A DNA stretch of 28,381 nucleotides. Origin: Anaerolineales bacterium UBA3001. Its GTDB lineage: Bacteria > Chloroflexota > Anaerolineae > Anaerolineales > UBA11657. Position numbers and translations under genes: made by a program. Position 1 is the first letter of the stretch; each line of letters starts with the position of its first letter. The stretch lies in assembly GCA_002346435.1 (NCBI GenBank), contig DDZT01000012.1, positions 780 to 29,160 of the forward strand, given 5' to 3'. Shown here in pieces: positions 1 through 6,875 of this stretch. Below the pieces are notes generated by a model. It was not told the origin of the DNA. It saw only the letters and a program-made list of their open reading frames with translations, and did not search any database.

Positions 1-1538
1 GCAATAGGTCCATGTTTCATTTCACCTGCCGGATATCCTTCAGCATGTATATAAGAGATTTCTTTAAGCTTTAGTGCTCCTTCGTATGCGATAGGCATTT
101 GTATACCACGTCCTAGGTATAAGCACTGTTCCATGTCCCGAAGTGTTAGCGCCACTTTTTTGATTTTTGCATCACGACTCAATAGATTGCCCACTTGTTG
201 AGGCAAAAGTGACAGATGACCTGCTAGCTCACGCATCTTTTCATCATCCAATTCGTCCCGTAGATGACCTAGGAGCATTGCCAAAAGATATAGATTCACT
301 AGAGGAGTAGTAAATGCTTTTGTAGATGCTACGCCAATTTCCGGACCTGCTTGCATTGGAATACATCCTGAAGCCATACGCATAGCTTGTGAACCAATTA
401 CGTTGACAATACTCCAAATAGTAGCACCTCTCTCATGGGCCTCCGTCATTGCTCCAAGTGTGTCAGCTGTTTCACCACTCTGGCTAATGGCTAGCACTAC
501 AGTACGTTCGTTAACTATAGGGTTAGAGTATCGAAACTCGGAGGCAATACTTACTTCAACAGGAATGCGCGCGAGTTCCTCTATTAGAGTTTTGCCTACC
601 ATGCCAGCGTGTGCAGCAGTGCCGCATGCAGTTATTACAATGCGATCAATATTTTTTGCTTGGGATTTTGATAGTGTTAAATCAGGCAATGTGACTTTGC
701 CAGATCTGAAATCGATACGACCTCCTATGGTGTCTGTAATAGCCCGTACTTGCTCATGGATTTCTTTCTGCATGAAGTGCCGATAGTTACCCTTTTCTGC
801 TGCGACTGGATCCCAAGGGATATTATGTATTTCACTATTGGTAGGTTCTCCCATCATAGTGTGCGTAAAAAATCCATTTTCGTTTACTGTGGCCAACCAA
901 CCTGGTTCTAGAAATGCAATACGACGAGTATGTTCAAGGATGGCAGGCATATCTGAGGCAATAAACATTTCATTGTTGCCTTCTCCTATTGCGATACCAC
1001 CTGCGTTGCCTACACGGGCTGCGATGATTTTATCAGGCTCTATTGTTGAGATCAATACTACTGCATTGGCTCCTTCCAGGAGACCAATAGTCTGACGTAC
1101 TGACTCTTCTAAGCTATTGTCTTCACTGAGATATCTTTCAACTAAATGTACAATTACCTCACTATCGGTGTCCGATTGTAATGTGATGTCATCTTCTATC
1201 AGTTGTTGTCGTAACTCCATATAGTTCTCAACTATACCGTTGTGTACCAAAACCACTTTGCCTGTATCCCCCATATGCGGATGAGCGTTACGTTCATTGG
1301 GTTCGCCATGTGTAGCCCAGCGAGTGTGTCCTATACCAATGTTTCCACTCAGAGGTTGTTGAGATACTAGTGATTGCAAACGTGCAAGTTTTCCTGCATC
1401 ACGACGTATATTGATTGTTCCTGCATCTATAGTAGCCATGCCCGCTGAGTCATAGCCTCTATATTCAAGTCGTTTTAGACCATTCATAATTATAGGTGTG
1501 GCGTCACGTGGACCTATATAAGCAACAATACCGCACAT
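1..1538 (-). CDS. glmS: Glutamine--fructose-6-phosphate aminotransferase (isomerizing), C-terminus cut by window edge
   Basis: Makes glucosamine-6-phosphate from fructose-6-phosphate and glutamine, the first step to UDP-GlcNAc for peptidoglycan. Reading the minus strand from ATG 1538 gives MCGIVAYIGPRDATP, with Cys2 as the N-terminal glutaminase nucleophile, then RLEYRGYDSAG. The second half shows the SIS isomerase domains, including ISQSGETADT near residue 350. The visible part ends in YPAGEMKHGPI (His about 509, matching the catalytic His504 region of E. coli GlmS). About 512 residues are present and roughly 95 are missing beyond position 1. The frame stays open throughout with no frameshift. 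GGAGG lies 8 nt before the ATG. The leader contains a glmS ribozyme, so expression should fall when GlcN6P is high. Confidence 0.97.
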   Translation of the reverse strand, partial: MCGIVAYIGPRDATPIIMNGLKRLEYRGYDSAGMATIDAGTINIRRDAGKLARLQSLVSQQPLSGNIGIGHTRWATHGEPNERNAHPHMGDTGKVVLVHNGIVENYMELRQQLIEDDITLQSDTDSEVIVHLVERYLSEDNSLEESVRQTIGLLEGANAVVLISTIEPDKIIAARVGNAGGIAIGEGNNEMFIASDMPAILEHTRRIAFLEPGWLATVNENGFFTHTMMGEPTNSEIHNIPWDPVAAEKGNYRHFMQKEIHEQVRAITDTIGGRIDFRSGKVTLPDLTLSKSQAKNIDRIVITACGTAAHAGMVGKTLIEELARIPVEVSIASEFRYSNPIVNERTVVLAISQSGETADTLGAMTEAHERGATIWSIVNVIGSQAMRMASGCIPMQAGPEIGVASTKAFTTPLVNLYLLAMLLGHLRDELDDEKMRELAGHLSLLPQQVGNLLSRDAKIKKVALTLRDMEQCLYLGRGIQMPIAYEGALKLKEISYIHAEGYPAGEMKHGPI

Positions 1539-1612
1539 AAGCAAATACCTCCAGAGTATTTTGTTAGCACCTATCGACACAGCATGCAACGTTCCATTAG
1601 GTGCATGTATAT

Positions 1613-1835
1613 TGCCAGTGCCATCGCTTTTGTACCTCTAGTTTCCTAGCGGTTTTAGGCGGTAGCTTTGGAGATATGGGGGGGGGAAAGGACTGCGGGT
1701 GCTGGTACACCCGGAGGGCATCCGCTGATTTATCGATTTTACGCCAAAGGCTTGTGGCGTTATCCCTTACTGGCTGAGTAAAGGAACCCTCGTCCTCGTC
1801 ACCCGATATGGTCATATCGGGCCTTGCGCTTTACC
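1613..1835 (-). ncRNA. glmS ribozyme: glmS ribozyme / GlcN6P-sensing riboswitch with extra hairpins
   Basis: It lies in the glmS leader. I identified it by comparison from memory with the Thermoanaerobacter tengcongensis ribozyme. In transcript order: cleavage-site strand A|GCGC (cut between 1830 and 1829); P1 hairpin 1821-1802 (9 bp, CCCGATATG/CATATCGGG); GACGAGGACGAGGG at 1800-1787; ATCGAT at 1737-1732; AGCGGATGCCCTC, whose CCCTC pairs with the GAGGG (P2a); P3 hairpin 1713-1696 with loop UACCAG; P4 1666-1659 with 1627-1620; P4.1 1653-1634 capped by GAAA; and CTGG 1618-1615, which pairs with the P3 loop (P3.1). P2a differs in sequence from the reference but still pairs, which is good covariation support. 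Oddities are two extra hairpins at 1741-1784, a long P3-P4 linker with C9, and GCGCA/AGCGG in place of GCGCC/GGCGG. Confidence 0.93.
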
Positions 1836-1884
1836 TTTCCTGGCTAATACCTAACCGATTGTTGTTAGGATAACCTCCATATCT
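1672..1884 (-). repeat. Inverted repeat AGATATGG / CCATATCT joining the leader 5' end to the ribozyme P3-P4 linker
   Basis: In the transcript, AGATATGG (1884-1877, only a few nt from the predicted start) is perfectly complementary to CCATATCT (1679-1672) in the linker between P3 and P4. Two further C-G pairs follow after one mismatch. The pairing would enclose nearly the whole ribozyme and could keep the cleaved 5' leader attached. The function is speculative. Confidence 0.5.
1741..1784 (-). other. Two-hairpin insertion inside the glmS ribozyme
   Basis: Relative to the recalled T. tengcongensis sequence, where GGGUU runs almost directly into AUCGA, about 45 nt are inserted here. They fold as two adjacent hairpins: 1784-1764 (CCTTTACT paired with AGTAAGGG, 8 bp with one G-U, loop CAGCC) and 1760-1741 (ACGCCA paired with TGGCGT, 6 perfect bp, 8-nt loop), separated by ATA. 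The core motifs on both sides are intact, so the insert looks like a peripheral extension rather than a disruption. Confidence 0.75.
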
Positions 1885-1892
1885 AAGTCATC

Positions 1893-1898
1893 ATTATA
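1893..1898 (-). promoter_or_regulatory. Extended -10 element of the glmS ribozyme transcript
   Basis: The minus strand reads TGTTATAATGATG, a perfect TATAAT preceded by TG in the extended -10 position. No good -35 hexamer is seen. Transcription would start near 1886, leaving a leader of about 56 nt before the ribozyme cleavage site. That leader contains a CCTAAC/GTTAGG hairpin (about 1849-1868). Inferred from sequence only. Confidence 0.6.
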
Positions 1899-1973
1899 AC
1901 AGGGTAGTGTAATAACATATAAGATAAACAGCATGATTTTAGTACACTCATTAAGTGAATTATGTGATTTGTT

Positions 1974-2639
1974 TTATTGCTTCTTATATATGCCGCGATG
2001 ACGTTCTGGTAAAAGATCGGCAATTCTCTGCATGATGTATTCTGTATGTATGCGGAGAGCATCACGTCTAGGCGTGTCCGACAATGTTGGTAGATGGTAA
2101 GGTTTACCTATGATCATTTCTACTTTTTGCTTGCGCCCCTTTCTTAGTGTGCTAAAAATATCAGCAGTTCCAGAAATTGCAATTGGAACTAAAGGTACAC
2201 CGGTTTTCATTGCCAAAAATGAAGCTCCATGTTGAGGGTCTCGCAATCCCTCCGGATGTCGGGTTCCTTCTGGCGCTATTAATAGAGGCAGATCATTTTG
2301 TAGTACTTTCAGAGCGGTTCGTAACGCAGCTCGGTCGTCGCCATCTCGTTTAACAGGAAAAGTACCATACCAGCGCATGATAATACCGATGATTCCATTG
2401 TTATACATCGTTTTTTCAGCTCCTAGCGCTTCAGGTGAATAAGACCAGAATGAAAGTGCTAATGGTGGATCATATAATGACAGGTGATTGATGGTGAGTA
2501 AACAACCACTGTGAGAAGGTATGTTTTCCTTGCCTTCAATGTGTAAGTTGGTAAGAAGACGATACATCACTCTGAAACAAGCTCGTGCAAGTGGGCGATA
2601 GAGTCTAACTCCTAGATTATGTTTTATTGTCTTTGACAT
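1974..2639 (-). CDS. plsC: 1-acyl-sn-glycerol-3-phosphate acyltransferase (PlsC family)
   Basis: Transfers an acyl chain to lysophosphatidate to make phosphatidate, at the cytoplasmic membrane face. The 221-residue protein has the acyltransferase block I motif NHLSLYD (HX4D), a GTFPVKRDG segment (block II) and PEGTR (block III), all in the usual order and spacing. It is the last gene of the scpB-rluB-cmk-plsC run and starts 10 bases after the cmk stop without a clear ribosome binding site, so translation is probably coupled. The cmk-plsC order is common in bacteria. Its exact acyl acceptor cannot be read from sequence. Confidence 0.9.
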   Translation of the reverse strand: MSKTIKHNLGVRLYRPLARACFRVMYRLLTNLHIEGKENIPSHSGCLLTINHLSLYDPPLALSFWSYSPEALGAEKTMYNNGIIGIIMRWYGTFPVKRDGDDRAALRTALKVLQNDLPLLIAPEGTRHPEGLRDPQHGASFLAMKTGVPLVPIAISGTADIFSTLRKGRKQKVEMIIGKPYHLPTLSDTPRRDALRIHTEYIMQRIADLLPERHRGIYKKQ

Positions 2640-2649
2640 AGATTGGTCA

Positions 2650-3339
2650 TTATATAACTGTGTGGAAAATTCTGAGCATTTCCTTTAGTACGTTTTTTGG
2701 TTTCATTGTAGTTGTATTAATTATGTAGGCGTTTGTTGGTTTTTTTAGAGGAGCATTATCTCTTTGTGTATCTATATCGTCCCTAGCTTGTAGGTTGACA
2801 AGGATTTCCTTATAATCGCTTTCTTGACCATTTCGCATGTTTTCATTGTGACGGCGGCGTGCTCGTTCATCAATGCTTGCATCTAGATAGAATTTAAGAG
2901 GTGCTTCGGGGACAACAACTGTTCCAATATCTCGTCCTACCATTACTACATTGGCCCCTTTGGCAATAGACCGCATTTGTTCAGTTAGAAGGTGTCGAAC
3001 ATCGGGAATAGTAGATATAAGTGACACGTTAGTGTCAGTGCTAGAAGAACGTAGCTCCCAGGTTACGTCAACCTTATCGATTAGTACAGTATACTGACGC
3101 CCATCTTCTACCGTGGATGGTTTAACAACTATATCAATATCACCTGCTAGTTTTATGATAGTATCTGTATCTGTGATAGGAATATTGCGTTGCAATGTAG
3201 CTACAGTTAGTGCTCGGTAAAGACATCCTGTGTCCAAAAAGTTATACCCAATATTATGGGCTAATTTTTCACCGACAGTACTTTTACCTGAACTACTTGG
3301 TCCGTCTATAGTGATAGTAATGGAAGTGTTTTCAATCAT
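2650..3339 (-). CDS. cmk: Cytidylate kinase
   Basis: Phosphorylates CMP/dCMP to CDP/dCDP with ATP. The P-loop is IDGPSSSGKSTVGEKLA near the N-terminus, followed by FLDTGCLYRALT, VGRDIGTVVVP (the GRDIGT signature) and the lid-region RARRRHNEN, all typical of bacterial Cmk. The length of 229 residues is normal. I chose ATG 3339, which overlaps the rluB stop as TGATG; a TTG one codon upstream is possible. It sits in the tight rluB-cmk-plsC run. Confidence 0.95.
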   Translation of the reverse strand: MIENTSITITIDGPSSSGKSTVGEKLAHNIGYNFLDTGCLYRALTVATLQRNIPITDTDTIIKLAGDIDIVVKPSTVEDGRQYTVLIDKVDVTWELRSSSTDTNVSLISTIPDVRHLLTEQMRSIAKGANVVMVGRDIGTVVVPEAPLKFYLDASIDERARRRHNENMRNGQESDYKEILVNLQARDDIDTQRDNAPLKKPTNAYIINTTTMKPKNVLKEMLRIFHTVI

Positions 3340-4121
3340 CAATTATTTTTTCTATAGCGATTCTGTTTGCGTGAGCGATTTTGTCTGCGTGATTGATAGT
3401 GATTGCGATACAATTGTCTGATTTCTCTATCTGTGAGTTTACGCCATTGACCAGGTTTTAGATTTCCTAATCGTAGTGTACTTAAACGGACGCGCAGTAT
3501 ACGTTTAACTCGAAGGCCTAATGTGCGACCAGTTCGTCGAATCTGGCGTTTCTTGCCTTCACGCATAACAATTCGTAACCATGTCCCCGATGCAGCCTTT
3601 TTTCTTATAGATACTTTAGCCCTAGCAGTTTTATCATAGGTAGGTTCATCATCTAAAATGACTCCGCGTCTCCATGTGGAAATTTGTTTTTCATCAGGAT
3701 ATCCATCCACTAGCACATGGTATTCTTTTTCATGACCATAGCGTGCGTGGGTAATTTGCTCAGTCAGTTGCCCATCATTAGTAAGCAAAATTAGCCCCTC
3801 GCTGTCAGTATCTAATCTCCCAACTGGATATAGTCTGCCGGGTAGATCTACGAGATCTCTTACACCTTCCCGCCCCATTTGCGGCTTCAGTGTGGACTCG
3901 ACGCCACGTGGCTTATGGAGCATTATGTACTTGAGTTGTTCAGGTTGGTTTATTGCTTTGAGGTCAATTGTTACTTTGTCTTTCGCTAGGTCTGCCCGAT
4001 CACCAATAGTGGCAACTTTTCCATTTACATGGATGCGCCCGTTTAATATTAGTTTCTCACATGCGCGACGCGAACCATACCCTGACTTGGCAAGTATTTT
4101 CTGTAGGCGTTCAACCGTCAT
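3339..4121 (-). CDS. rluB: Pseudouridine synthase, RluB/RsuA family
   Basis: Isomerises a specific uridine of rRNA to pseudouridine; by family this is most likely the 23S site of RluB. An N-terminal S4 RNA-binding domain (LQKILAKSGYGSRRACEKLI, residues about 5-24) is followed by the catalytic block GRLDTDSEGLILLTND, whose first Asp is the catalytic residue. The C-terminus is an Arg/Asn/Gln-rich basic tail, probably for RNA contact. It overlaps the 3' end of scpB by 11 bases, and scpB-rluB is a widespread gene pair. RsuA-type specificity for 16S cannot be excluded. Confidence 0.93.
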   Translation of the reverse strand: MTVERLQKILAKSGYGSRRACEKLILNGRIHVNGKVATIGDRADLAKDKVTIDLKAINQPEQLKYIMLHKPRGVESTLKPQMGREGVRDLVDLPGRLYPVGRLDTDSEGLILLTNDGQLTEQITHARYGHEKEYHVLVDGYPDEKQISTWRRGVILDDEPTYDKTARAKVSIRKKAASGTWLRIVMREGKKRQIRRTGRTLGLRVKRILRVRLSTLRLGNLKPGQWRKLTDREIRQLYRNHYQSRRQNRSRKQNRYRKNN

Positions 4122-4734
4122 TTTCAGGTAGTTTCATTGAAACGTATTGTGGATCTGACTCTATATTCTGATCATCCCCTTCGGACTTTTGCTCAATTTG
4201 TGGTTGATCTTCTTCTTCATCTATTGGGGGCAGTTCTTTTAAAGAAGATATGCCAAAGTGCTGCAAGAATGATGAGGTTGTTCCGTAGAGAATAGGGCGC
4301 CCGGGACCTTCTGATCTTCCAATGTCTTCAATAAGTCCTTTGAAAATTAGATTTTTGATTACACTATCTGAGTTGACCCCTCGAATTCCATCAATTTGTG
4401 GCCTAGTAACAGGTTGGCGATAAGCTATTATTGCTAAAGTTTCTAAAGCAGCACTGGTCAGTCTTTGCTGTGATTCTAATCCAAGAAACTGCTCAATAGA
4501 CGAAGCTGCTTTAGGGTTTGTTGTAAGTTGGACACGTCCTCTTAGATTTTGTATTTGTAGGCCACGGTCTTGGTACAAATTTTCTAAATCCAACAAAGCT
4601 CTTTTGATTTGTTTGGGGCTTGTATTAAGTGCAGCAGCTATTTGTGCGATTGATACGGGGCCTTCGGCTACGAATAGTAGACTCTCGATCAAATGCTCTA
4701 TTTTAAGACTTGTATTAGTGGCGTTATCAATCAA
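4111..4734 (-). CDS. scpB: Segregation and condensation protein B
   Basis: Winged-helix kleisin partner in the SMC-ScpAB condensin that compacts and segregates chromosomes. The 207-residue sequence has the ScpB signatures IESLLFVAEGPVSI at the N-terminus, ETLAIIAYRQPVTRPQID, IRGVNSDSVIKNLI and GRPILYGTT, with an acidic C-terminal tail. The start is TTG 4734 and only a weak binding site is visible. The usual neighbour scpA is absent: the upstream gene is tatA, 59 bases away. ScpA must therefore be encoded elsewhere, unless it has been lost. Confidence 0.93.
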   Translation of the reverse strand: MIDNATNTSLKIEHLIESLLFVAEGPVSIAQIAAALNTSPKQIKRALLDLENLYQDRGLQIQNLRGRVQLTTNPKAASSIEQFLGLESQQRLTSAALETLAIIAYRQPVTRPQIDGIRGVNSDSVIKNLIFKGLIEDIGRSEGPGRPILYGTTSSFLQHFGISSLKELPPIDEEEDQPQIEQKSEGDDQNIESDPQYVSMKLPENDG

Positions 4735-4793
4735 AACAAATTATTCCAAATGAGTATATATGTGTATAGATAATTGTACAGAATTTTGTTAGG

Positions 4794-5003
4794 CTAGATA
4801 TTACTGGTATCCGAATCTTCACTTTCTATTGTACTATCGTTATCTGAACTACTATCGGATTCCTCGTCTTTGATACCTAGTCGAAATGCACGAATACCTT
4901 TACCCAGTTCGCCACCTATTTTACCTATGCGGCCTACACCGAATAATACTAATACTATTGCTAGGATAATAAAAAGTTCAACTGGTCCCATACGAAAAGG
5001 CAT
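4794..5003 (-). CDS. tatA: Twin-arginine translocase subunit TatA/TatE-like
   Basis: Pore-forming subunit of the Tat pathway, which exports folded proteins. The 69-residue product has a short N-terminal transmembrane helix (about residues 8-22), the conserved FG turn (LFGVGRIGKIGGELG), an amphipathic helix (GKGIRAFRLGIKD) and a Ser/Asp/Glu-rich tail, the TatA pattern. The usual Pro after FG is missing and replaced by VGRIG. A strong AAGGAGG lies 6 bases before ATG 5003. No tatC is in the window. A TatB role cannot be excluded. Confidence 0.88.
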   Translation of the reverse strand: MPFRMGPVELFIILAIVLVLFGVGRIGKIGGELGKGIRAFRLGIKDEESDSSSDNDSTIESEDSDTSNI

Positions 5004-5066
5004 ATCTTATCCTCCTTAACTGAATGCTTAGTTACTGTTTTCTCATAGCCTACATATTTCTTCAAA

Positions 5067-5083
5067 AACACCATAGTGTTATT
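5067..5083 (-). terminator. Weak terminator-like hairpin after the PHP gene
   Basis: On the minus strand, AACAC pairs with GTGTT around a TATG loop and is followed by three T. It lies about 30-45 bases past the PHP phosphoesterase stop and before tatA. The stem is short and the T run is poor, so confidence is low. Confidence 0.3.
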
Positions 5084-5113
5084 GTTACTGTGCATGTAAA
5101 CATATGGTGCTTA

Positions 5114-6190
5114 TTATGGTACTACATAAATCGGATTGCTGAATATCCAGGAACGCTCTCTTGATTTGTGGTTTATAGTGGCCTGTACTCGGTAGGCACC
5201 TGGTTTTGATACTTTAAAATTCATTTCTTTCTGATCTCGAGTTTCGGCAATAGTTTGCCCATTACACACTATTTGCATATTGCACTGCGTTGGAGCTTTT
5301 GCAATTAGCCTAATAGACTTATCACTTATTGAGATTTCCTCTCCCATTATGCAGACATTGTGCTCACTAGATGCGCTGAAGCGAAATCCCCGTGTAGGGT
5401 GGGGTGTCTCATATCCCACAAAGCAGTTGCCGTTGCGTAAAGCTGAGTATACTATACCCTTATCTATTGATTTATCGCCAGTGAATTTTTGTCTACTTAC
5501 CAAGTGGGTGTTAACTGCATTATATAGAAACTCGTAAGGGAATATACAGCGACTTATTGGGCCCATTGAATATGTTTGTCCATGAGCGTCTGCATTACCG
5601 GTTACCACTACACGATGACCATCAGAAAGTAATTCATCCCATTTCTTTATAGTTTCTCGGAATGGTCCAGTTATCCCTAAGTCCGGATAAAATGCATAGA
5701 ATATAGCTGCTATCTTGGAGGTTACTAGACCCTTAAATTCACTCATATAATTCCAAATCTCTAGCCCTGTGTATCCATTCACATGCCAGTCGCGCCAGGA
5801 ATAGACAGCATCTTCAACAATTGGAGCGGCGCGTTCAAATGGGTGTGCAAGAAAACTTAATCCTTCCATCTCTTCTACCTTGTCAATGAGCTGCTGTGGT
5901 GTCTGAGACCAATCACGTAGTTCAGCGTTTGTGTCGTAGATTAATAGATGACTTCCTTCGGGCTTTCGCTCGAGATCATGTACTTCCTCTCCACTTAACA
6001 ATAGCATCTTTTTCCCATCTTTGAACTCATAATAGCCTTCTACACCAGTTACCCAAACATTGTGGTCTGTAACTATTAGGAAATCCAAGTCAGACTGCGC
6101 TGCTGCTTTAGCAATATCTCTATGGTATAAGATGCCATCAGAATATGGTGTGTGATTGTGCAAGTTTCCTGCGTATTCATAAATTTCCAT
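5114..6190 (-). CDS. PHP-domain metal-dependent phosphoesterase
   Basis: Polymerase-and-histidinol-phosphatase fold hydrolase, probably a metal-dependent phosphoesterase; the substrate is unknown. The N-terminus has the first metal motif NLHNHTPYSDG, then VTDHN, SGEEVHD, LAHPFERA and GNADAHG, supplying the His/Asp/Glu ligands expected of the fold. The C-terminal third (about residues 260-358) looks like a small beta domain. I chose ATG 6190 (MEIYEYAG) because AAGGT precedes it and the domain starts directly after; upstream ATG and TTG codons exist at 6211 and 6217. No signal peptide is seen, so it is likely cytoplasmic. Confidence 0.85.
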   Translation of the reverse strand: MEIYEYAGNLHNHTPYSDGILYHRDIAKAAAQSDLDFLIVTDHNVWVTGVEGYYEFKDGKKMLLLSGEEVHDLERKPEGSHLLIYDTNAELRDWSQTPQQLIDKVEEMEGLSFLAHPFERAAPIVEDAVYSWRDWHVNGYTGLEIWNYMSEFKGLVTSKIAAIFYAFYPDLGITGPFRETIKKWDELLSDGHRVVVTGNADAHGQTYSMGPISRCIFPYEFLYNAVNTHLVSRQKFTGDKSIDKGIVYSALRNGNCFVGYETPHPTRGFRFSASSEHNVCIMGEEISISDKSIRLIAKAPTQCNMQIVCNGQTIAETRDQKEMNFKVSKPGAYRVQATINHKSRERSWIFSNPIYVVP

Positions 6191-6287
6191 ACTAAAATTA
6201 CCTTGCGGCATCTGCAATATATTACTAATTATAGTCGCATGGATCGCGTCTTAATAAGTATTATCGTTATAATTATATATACTATCA

Positions 6288-6329
6288 ATGAATTTGACTG
6301 TATGAATTTGACTATATGAGTTTGGATGA
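6288..6329. repeat. Three tandem 14-bp repeats in the divergent promoter region
   Basis: ATGAATTTGACTGT (6288-6301), ATGAATTTGACTAT (6302-6315) and the degenerate ATGAGTTTGGATGA (6316-6329) sit head to tail between the divergent PHP and SH3-protein genes. The first two differ at one base. Each of the first two copies contains TTGACT, which resembles a -35 hexamer. They end 10 bases before the TTG start at 6339. Confidence 0.6.
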
Positions 6330-6338
6330 GGTGCATCT

Positions 6339-6845
6339 TTGTCGTCAACGAATGGATTTAGCAGAAAAACTACTGTCGTGCCTTTGCGCTGGATTTTGAC
6401 ATTTGTTGTTGTGCTTGGATTGGCAGCTGCGGGTGTATGGTCTTATGTTATAGTGACTAGGCCAGCTGCCATACAGCAACCAACTGTAACCCCTGTATTG
6501 TTAGTAGTAACACCAGAGCGTACATCTACTACTACTACAATTGATATGCCAATTACTGATACTCCAGTCATGCTTCAGACGCCAACTTTTCCGCCTCCGC
6601 CAGCAGGAAGTCTTATCAAGACGGGTTCATATGTTCAAGTTGTTAATACGGGGGGTGGACTTCGATTACGGTATGAACCTAATTTGGAATCTGAGGTGAA
6701 CTATTTAGCATTAGATTATGAGGTGTTTGTGGTTCAGAAAGGTCCGCGTGAAGCTGATGGTATGACATGGTGGTTTATAGTGGCTCAAGCTGATGATCGA
6801 CGTAATGGTTGGGGAGCATCTAATTATCTTCAAGTAGTACGTTGA
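6339..6845 (+). CDS. Membrane-anchored SH3b-domain protein
   Basis: The 168-residue product has a short basic N-terminus, one transmembrane helix (about residues 18-38, ILTFVVVLGLAAAGVWSYVIV), a Thr/Pro-rich linker (about 45-88), and a bacterial SH3 domain (about 95-168, with GGLRLRYEPN and NGWGASNYLQVV). Such proteins usually face outward and bind cell wall or protein ligands, but the ligand here is unknown. The start is TTG 6339, supported by GAGG 7 bases upstream; no in-frame ATG is near. It precedes the DUF971 gene by 30 bases. Confidence 0.8.
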   Translation: MSSTNGFSRKTTVVPLRWILTFVVVLGLAAAGVWSYVIVTRPAAIQQPTVTPVLLVVTPERTSTTTTIDMPITDTPVMLQTPTFPPPPAGSLIKTGSYVQVVNTGGGLRLRYEPNLESEVNYLALDYEVFVVQKGPREADGMTWWFIVAQADDRRNGWGASNYLQVVR

Positions 6846-6875
6846 TATTGATTAAGGAGTATAAACATAATTGGT

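Noticed and set aside
403..1095. Open frames on the plus strand opposite glmS
   Set aside because: They are antisense shadows of a well-conserved glmS; their translations show no recognisable domain.
1597..1815. A 72-codon open frame on the minus strand
   Set aside because: It lies entirely on the glmS ribozyme, whose structure explains the sequence better.
1560..1890. RNase P RNA, SRP RNA, 6S RNA, tmRNA or cobalamin riboswitch as the identity of the leader RNA
   Set aside because: None of their signature segments is present, while the glmS ribozyme motifs and the downstream glmS gene fit.
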